Positions 43,933 to 48,145 of a DNA stretch of 48,145 bases are shown here, piece after piece. Position numbers and translations under genes: made by a program. This DNA is from BOG-1112 sp964635325 (GTDB lineage Bacteria; Bdellovibrionota_B; Oligoflexia; Oligoflexales; Bog-1112), in assembly GCA_964635325.1 (NCBI GenBank), contig CAZWOL010000019.1, positions 1-48,145 on the forward strand, given 5' to 3'. The notes under the pieces were generated by a model. It was not told where the DNA came from. It made no database searches and saw only the letters and a program-made list of their open reading frames with translations. How positions within the stretch are numbered: the first letter of the stretch is position 1; every line of letters starts with the position of its first letter.

Positions 43933-45174
43933 CTAATGCCCCATATTTAGCACTGCTTTTGGTGGTTCAAGAAGAAAGCGACGACCAATCCAAAGCAGCA
44001 ATGTGCTAACCACAAGGTATACCATAAGAATCAAAGTTACTGGCAACAACGGACCTTTGTAAACGATACTAAGAAGAAAAGTTCCACATGATGCAAAAAG
44101 CAGACGCATAGCTTGAATCATAGCCTGAGCATTCCCTTGTAGATCTGCAGGCAAATGCGACATCGAGTACGGAAACAACAAGGAACACATTGGAGACATA
44201 CCTCCGACGAACATCATCATAAACAAAGTCGTCAATAAAGCTTGGTCCTCAAAAAACAGATTCATACCCAGCAGAGAAAAACAACCAAGGTACATGAATA
44301 TGACTCCAGTTTTTAGACAGCGCATCAAACCAAACTTTGTTAGCAAGCAACTCGCACACAGTGAAATGATTGAAAAGGCACCAACGATCGGCCCCTGGTA
44401 GCGACCAAACTCTCCTGCAGGAACCTTCAAGTGGTCAACCAAGTAAAGAGCACTCACACCAACGTAAACCCAATATGCAGCAGCCAATGCACAAATCGGG
44501 ATAGAGAGGCATATAAAACGCCAATCTCTCAGTAGTTGCAAATACCCTTTGACCAATAAAGAGACATGAAAAGACTTCCTGTTTTCAGAACTCAGGCTCT
44601 CTGGAACCAAAAACATAGCTGGAATAATACCGATAAGCCCAATGCAAACGATACTCCACAGGTTGCCTCTAAAACCCCAGCTGCTATTAATCCATGAACC
44701 TACGATTGGTGCCGCAGCCATAAAAAATGTGATCGAAGAATTAGTAATCGACATCCAGAAGATTTGCTTAGCTCCAGAGGTCGCTTCAAGAAGCAGAACA
44801 CCAGCAGCAATGAGTGGCCCTGTCATCGTTAGACCCTGAAAGAATCTAGCAATCATCAAAAGATAAAACTCCGATACCAAGACACTCATAAATGATGATA
44901 CAAGATAAGCAATAGCACCCACAACGAGCACACGCCTACGCCCTAAGCTGTCACAAAGAGGACCAACGATCAAAACACCTATGACAAATCCGATAAAATT
45001 AACAGAAAGTAATTGCTGAATTTCAGCGTCTTGAAGGCCAAAAAAATTCTTCATGTCTGGGAGACTTGGAACCAAAAGTTCCATCTCCGGCCATATACCG
45101 CAATTCAAAAGAATGAGACATAACGGAATCAAAGCAATTCCATTGCTTTCACAGAAAAGTACAAACTTTTTCAT
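43933..45174 (-). CDS. MFS exporter, Bcr/CflA drug-resistance type
   Basis: Twelve hydrophobic helices are visible. The loop 2-3 motif GPLCDSLGRRRVLVVG and the helix 4-5 motif with RFFQGL..GP are typical of the DHA1 Bcr/CflA subfamily, which exports drugs such as bicyclomycin and chloramphenicol. The opening VPSLPDM is likewise a family mark. ATG at 45174 is used; the frame is open to a TTG at 45186. The ribosome site is weak. Its proximity to the beta-lactamase locus makes a resistance cluster plausible, but the two units are transcribed apart and a terminator-bearing small gene lies between them. Confidence 0.88.
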   Translation of the reverse strand: MKKFVLFCESNGIALIPLCLILLNCGIWPEMELLVPSLPDMKNFFGLQDAEIQQLLSVNFIGFVIGVLIVGPLCDSLGRRRVLVVGAIAYLVSSFMSVLVSEFYLLMIARFFQGLTMTGPLIAAGVLLLEATSGAKQIFWMSITNSSITFFMAAAPIVGSWINSSWGFRGNLWSIVCIGLIGIIPAMFLVPESLSSENRKSFHVSLLVKGYLQLLRDWRFICLSIPICALAAAYWVYVGVSALYLVDHLKVPAGEFGRYQGPIVGAFSIISLCASCLLTKFGLMRCLKTGVIFMYLGCFSLLGMNLFFEDQALLTTLFMMMFVGGMSPMCSLLFPYSMSHLPADLQGNAQAMIQAMRLLFASCGTFLLSIVYKGPLLPVTLILMVYLVVSTLLLWIGRRFLLEPPKAVLNMGH

Positions 45175-45357
45175 AAAAAAACTCAAATTAGATTTTGTCT
45201 AGAAAACAGACACAAAGAGACTACAGAGAGTGCCCTTCGATTAAGGCCTCTATGCTGCAGACTGACTCATGTGCCCTTGCCACAAACAGTTGCTGCAACA
45301 AGGGTCACCAGTTTATGGTGATGAGTTTATCCAAATAAGACATGTGTTCTTCTCAAA

Positions 45358-45382
45358 TTGAAAAGCCACTTAGGTGCGGCTT
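45358..45382 (-). terminator. Rho-independent terminator of the 43-residue peptide gene
   Basis: On the minus strand AAGCCGC, loop ACCTAA, then GTGGCTT form a stem with one mismatch, followed by TTTCAATTT. It starts directly at the stop codon of the small gene at 45383-45514. The segment 45187-45357 upstream of the MFS gene holds only weak inverted repeats. Confidence 0.6.
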
Positions 45383-45514
45383 CTATGCGGAGAAAAATCT
45401 ATTCAATGTACAAGAGAATGTCAAGCAAGGAAGAAAAGCAGCAATCGCTATCTCATTGGTAGACGCTAACAAAAGAATGACTGCGACACCAAAAATCATC
45501 AGACCATACCACAT
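45383..45514 (-). CDS. Small 43-residue membrane peptide, divergent from blaI
   Basis: An ATG at 45514 opens 43 codons: MWYGLMIFGVAVILLLASTN, a second hydrophobic part IAIAAFLPCLTF, and a Cys-containing end. Residues 2-17 form one membrane helix and residues 22-32 a second hydrophobic stretch. The evidence that it is a gene is its own terminator starting at the stop codon and its position behind the operator-like palindromes shared with blaI. There is no good ribosome site, which is the main doubt. It resembles short membrane proteins of the DUF2933 type only in size and hydrophobicity. A role in signalling membrane or cell-wall stress is a guess. Confidence 0.4.
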   Translation of the reverse strand: MWYGLMIFGVAVILLLASTNEIAIAAFLPCLTFSCTLNRFFSA

Positions 45515-45532
45515 TGACGCATGAATAAGCGT

Positions 45533-45577
45533 TCAACTAAGATGTTAGTTGACACTAACTAAAGATTTAGTTAGTGT
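45533..45577. promoter_or_regulatory. Twin operator palindromes and promoter of blaI
   Basis: Two palindromes lie side by side: TCAACTAA-GATG-TTAGTTGA (45533-45552) and ACACTAACTAAA-GA-TTTAGTTAGTGT (45552-45577). Both carry the half-site ACTAA/TTAGT. A perfect -35 box TTGACA (45549-45554) overlaps the junction, and TAGTGT at 17 bases (45572-45577) could be the -10. A repressor bound here would block blaI-blaR and could also control the divergent small gene. Confidence 0.75.
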
Positions 45578-45605
45578 TTTCAGATAGTGAAAATTTGGAG
45601 ACTCC

Positions 45606-45977
45606 ATGCGCTTACTAACTGAAACTGAGCTTGAACTCATGCAGATCCTCTGGAATTTAGGGGAGGCAACCGTCACAGAAGTCCAAGAAAATCTCGCAAG
45701 CGGTCGCGACTTGGCATACACCTCAGTATCGACAATTCTACGTATTTTAGAAAAAAAACAGATCATCACAAGCCGAAAGGACGGACGTCGGCATATCTAC
45801 TATCCCTCAATAAACAAAACAGAATATGAACGCTTCAGTTTGCAAAATCTATTGCATCAAGTTTTCACTGACACTCCAAGCAATTTGGTTCGAGCCTTGG
45901 TTGATACCAACAACCTCTCATCCGCAGAATTAGAATCCATTCAAGAGCTCATCACAAAAAAGCTGGAGCAAAAATGA
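45606..45977 (+). CDS. blaI: BlaI/MecI-family transcriptional repressor
   Basis: A winged-helix repressor of the BlaI/MecI/CopY family (123 residues, normal length). The N-terminal DNA-binding domain shows LTETELELMQILWNLGEATVTEV, the recognition helix YTSVSTILRILEKK and the wing DGRRHIYYPSI. The C-terminal helices for dimerisation follow. BlaI proteins bind inverted repeats upstream of their own operon and are removed by proteolysis when the BlaR1 partner senses a signal. GGAG lies five bases before the ATG. The stop codon overlaps the start of the next gene (ATGA), so the two are translationally coupled. Confidence 0.95.
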   Translation: MRLLTETELELMQILWNLGEATVTEVQENLASGRDLAYTSVSTILRILEKKQIITSRKDGRRHIYYPSINKTEYERFSLQNLLHQVFTDTPSNLVRALVDTNNLSSAELESIQELITKKLEQK

Positions 45978-47554
45978 CTGCAGCCTTGCAACTCTATGGA
46001 GCCTATGCAATTTTGCTAAGTCTACTCTCGATGTTGCTAGCTATTTTAAGTACTGACATTAGCCTAAGACTTGCTAAGCTTAGCTTGATTCATTTGCAAA
46101 CCACAATGAAGATAGGATTATTAGTCACTGTACTTGCACCTTTGCTTGTCAAATTAAGCCCATCACCAAAACTATTGATTTCATCTGGTCACAGTTTCAC
46201 CGCTAACTCGTTTGCACCAAATTCTAGATTTCTAATTCCCGCAAGCTCAGCAATTCAGTCTGCAATAACTGCAAATTTTATTATGAATTGGGGGCATTTT
46301 CTTTGTGTCATTCTATGGATCGGTTTTGCTTTCCAATTTTGGACATACTATCGAGACTTGCAACATATACAAAATTTTCTCCAAAAAGCCACACCCCTGC
46401 GTCGCATTGGTCAGGTGTGCGTTCTAGCTTTTGAGGGAAGCGGAGTAGCATTTGCATTCCACAGCTTTCGTACCGCATACGTATTTGTACCAGAAAGTTT
46501 TTGTAACGACTCCGAACTCTTTACTCTGTCTGTTCGTCACGAACTCCAACATCATCGGCAAAATGATACTATGTGGGTTTATGTTTGGAAAACCCTCCAA
46601 GCTTTATACTTTTGGCATCCCGGTGTGCATTTTCTTGTCCACCGCATATCTGAAGTACAGGAACTCGCGTGTGATGAAGCTTTGCTCGGACGGGCAGATG
46701 TTTCCATCAACGCTTACTCCCGTTGTCTCTTTAAGGCAGCGCAATCTGCAGTAAAAAACCAACGTATGCTTGTCGGTACCACAGGCATGACCACAGGTTC
46801 TTCCTGCAAAAAACTAAAAAGGAGAATTGAAATGATGTTACGAACTCAAGTCAAATCCAACCCTCTAAGTTTTGGAACAATAATGATACTCACTGCAAGC
46901 ATGCTTACAACTTTGGCATTCGCTACGGAGCGCTTAACACAACGCAATGACATTACTTTACACGAAGTGCAGACTATCATCAGTGAACATACGACGAGTG
47001 AATTTCCCCTTGAAGTAAATTCAGAAATCTTGAACGAACTGAACATATTCGTCGGCACTGAAGATGGTCGTCAACTCATTCGTACTTCATTGGAACGTCG
47101 AGCACTCTATAGAGAAACCTTTGCACAACAACTTATCAGCAAGGTGCCAGCAGAATTGGAAGCTATCGCATTGGTCGAATCAGGATTTCAGAACTTGCCT
47201 GAAAACATCAACGCTCCACACTCTGCGGGGATGTGGCAGTTTATTCCTCAGACAGCGCGCAACTTTGGATTGAGGGTGGATGAAACTATTGATGAGCGCT
47301 TAGACATTAGTCGTTCTACTGACGCAGCTGCACGACTTCTTGCCTCCTTACAACTAAGGTTTCAAGACTGGCGCCTTGCAATCCTAGCTTACAATGCAGG
47401 AGAATCCCGCATACAAGAGGGGATTGATAAGATACACAGTCGTAATCCTTGGGAACTCATTCGATCTGGTTTTTGTGGGGATCCAAACTATCTAGCAAAG
47501 GTAATGGCTGGCGCTCTTCTCACAAAAAATCCTGATTGGGTGTTGAAGGATTAG
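45974..47554 (+). CDS. BlaR1-type M56 metalloprotease fused to an MltD-like lytic transglycosylase
   Basis: The N-terminal half is a BlaR1/MecR1-like integral membrane zinc protease: hydrophobic helices at about residues 8-26, 45-61, 103-122 and 300-317, the zinc motif HELQH (189-193, catalytic Glu190) and the third-ligand block QELACDEAL (Glu230). In BlaR1 the part after the last helix is a penicillin-binding sensor with STxK. Here that is absent. Instead residues 385-490 are a lytic transglycosylase SLT domain of MltD type, with catalytic Glu402 in ALVESGF, HSAGMWQFIPQTARNFGL and AILAYNAGE. Topology puts this domain in the periplasm. It is coupled to blaI by a four-base overlap and followed by a terminator and a class A beta-lactamase gene. 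Confidence 0.92.
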   Translation: MTAALQLYGAYAILLSLLSMLLAILSTDISLRLAKLSLIHLQTTMKIGLLVTVLAPLLVKLSPSPKLLISSGHSFTANSFAPNSRFLIPASSAIQSAITANFIMNWGHFLCVILWIGFAFQFWTYYRDLQHIQNFLQKATPLRRIGQVCVLAFEGSGVAFAFHSFRTAYVFVPESFCNDSELFTLSVRHELQHHRQNDTMWVYVWKTLQALYFWHPGVHFLVHRISEVQELACDEALLGRADVSINAYSRCLFKAAQSAVKNQRMLVGTTGMTTGSSCKKLKRRIEMMLRTQVKSNPLSFGTIMILTASMLTTLAFATERLTQRNDITLHEVQTIISEHTTSEFPLEVNSEILNELNIFVGTEDGRQLIRTSLERRALYRETFAQQLISKVPAELEAIALVESGFQNLPENINAPHSAGMWQFIPQTARNFGLRVDETIDERLDISRSTDAAARLLASLQLRFQDWRLAILAYNAGESRIQEGIDKIHSRNPWELIRSGFCGDPNYLAKVMAGALLTKNPDWVLKD

Positions 47555-47561
47555 TCCCACC

Positions 47562-47602
47562 AGGAGCACCTACAAATCTTCGAGGTGCTCCTCTTTTAAT
47601 TT
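47562..47602 (+). terminator. Intrinsic terminator or hairpin between the sensor gene and bla
   Basis: AGGAGCACCT and AGGTGCTCCT are exact inverse complements around an 11-base loop and are followed by a T-rich tail (CTTTTAATTTT). It begins eight bases after the sensor stop codon. The left arm also contains AGGAG, so folding would hide a possible ribosome site. Confidence 0.7.
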
Positions 47603-47615
47603 TAAACCTGCTTTT

Positions 47616-48145
47616 GTGTCACCCTCGCTCGGACAGGACACACCATGGGAAAAAAGATTAGAAAGCCTAGAAGTATCATCAGGAGGTCGCATTGGTTTAT
47701 CTGCTTTTGATACTGGAAATTTGAGACACTTCCATTTTCGCTCTGACGAAAGATTTCCGTTTTGCAGCACATTCAAAGCAGTCCTTGCAGCTGCCATCCT
47801 AAATAAATCCACTAACAGAGAAGATCTTCTAAACAAAAGCATTACAATTGACAAGGAAGTCGTTCAAACTTCTGGGTGGTCACCCATCACGAGTAAACGG
47901 ATTGGAAATAGCATGACTGTATCTGAACTATGTGCTGCCACTCTCCAATATTCCGACAATCCAGCTGCCAATTTGCTACTCAAAGAGCTTGGTGGCCTTG
48001 AAGAAATTAACAAATTTGCAAGATCTATTGGTGACAATGAATTTCGACTTAATCGCTGGGAATCTGATTTGAACTCATTAATTCCTGGAGATATTCGAGA
48101 TACAACAACTCCATCAGCGATGCAAAAAACTCTACGTACTTTAAT
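47616..48145 (+). CDS. bla: Class A beta-lactamase, partial at the right edge, no visible signal peptide
   Basis: A serine beta-lactamase that hydrolyses beta-lactams. From a GTG at 47616 the protein reads into the mature enzyme within seven codons: active-site STFK (Ser51, Ambler 70), SDN in QYSDNPAANLLL, the general-base Glu in RWESDLN (Ambler 166) and DTTTP. Cys precedes the active Ser (Ambler 69) and Trp occupies the position-105 site (SGWSPIT), both shared with the KPC/SME/NMC-A branch. The KTG box lies beyond the window. No signal peptide can be read in this frame; a hydrophobic stretch APLLILNLLLCHP occurs just upstream in another frame, which hints at an indel. The start is therefore uncertain. 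Confidence 0.85.
   Translation, partial: MSPSLGQDTPWEKRLESLEVSSGGRIGLSAFDTGNLRHFHFRSDERFPFCSTFKAVLAAAILNKSTNREDLLNKSITIDKEVVQTSGWSPITSKRIGNSMTVSELCAATLQYSDNPAANLLLKELGGLEEINKFARSIGDNEFRLNRWESDLNSLIPGDIRDTTTPSAMQKTLRTL

Noticed and set aside
45342..45524. Plus-strand 60-codon frame upstream of blaI
   Set aside because: It overlaps the minus-strand terminator and the divergent small peptide gene and has no ribosome site.
47616..47640. Start of the beta-lactamase at the ATG in ACCATGGG
   Set aside because: That ATG (47645) is in a different frame from the STFK-containing protein, so it cannot be its start.

Overview
The window reads as a chromosomal segment of a Gram-negative bacterium with an outer membrane: there are many lipobox lipoproteins, outer-membrane beta-barrel proteins and an MlaE-type permease. 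Base composition is moderate to slightly AT-rich. Accessory traits (secreted PilZ, LRR, transglutaminase-elicitor, dermatopontin-like and Fn3-like surface proteins, a mitochondrial/spirochaete-type EF-G) point towards the Bdellovibrionota/Oligoflexia or another former deltaproteobacterial group. That placement is inference from gene content only; no 16S gene is present.

Layout. 1-5 kb: a secreted protein cut by the left edge, a decayed gene, then a three-gene minus-strand unit (outer-membrane barrel, lipoprotein, UbiB-like kinase). 5-10.4 kb: PilZ protein, RlmD-like rRNA methyltransferase, MlaE permease, Ala-rich lipoprotein, BolA, an orphan secretin N-domain protein and an LRR lipoprotein. 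10.4-19.1 kb: FadE, two unknown lipoproteins, a divergent pair of paralogous small acidic proteins, a carbonic-anhydrase-like/dermatopontin-like operon, and a transglutaminase-elicitor lipoprotein. 19.1-28.5 kb: mostly metabolism and RNA maintenance (ALDH7, HutU, Bcp, RluB-type synthase, YeiH, SerS, Dus), interrupted by copies of a REP-like palindrome and a beheaded DUF4143 ATPase. 28.5-34.9 kb: a porin-like barrel with its own promoter and leader hairpin, low-complexity secreted proteins and a frameshifted seven-module surface lipoprotein. 34.9-40.5 kb: HisS, ALDH, EF-G and tRNA-Arg(TCG). 40.6-43.9 kb: an AT-rich lipoprotein lying between the tRNA and the C-terminal stump of a DUF547-like gene, then a methyltransferase. 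43.9-48.1 kb: an MFS exporter and a beta-lactamase locus.

The most unusual unit is the right end. A BlaI-type repressor overlaps a BlaR1-type M56 metalloprotease whose usual penicillin-binding sensor is replaced by a complete MltD-like lytic transglycosylase domain, and a class A beta-lactamase follows. Two adjacent palindromes in front of blaI sit between it and a divergent 43-residue membrane peptide that has its own terminator. This suggests a cell-wall-damage circuit that reads peptidoglycan rather than the drug. A second notable unit is the operon at 16.2-17.9 kb, in which a membrane-anchored alpha-carbonic-anhydrase fold has lost two of its three zinc histidines and is paired with a three-repeat dermatopontin-like secreted protein.
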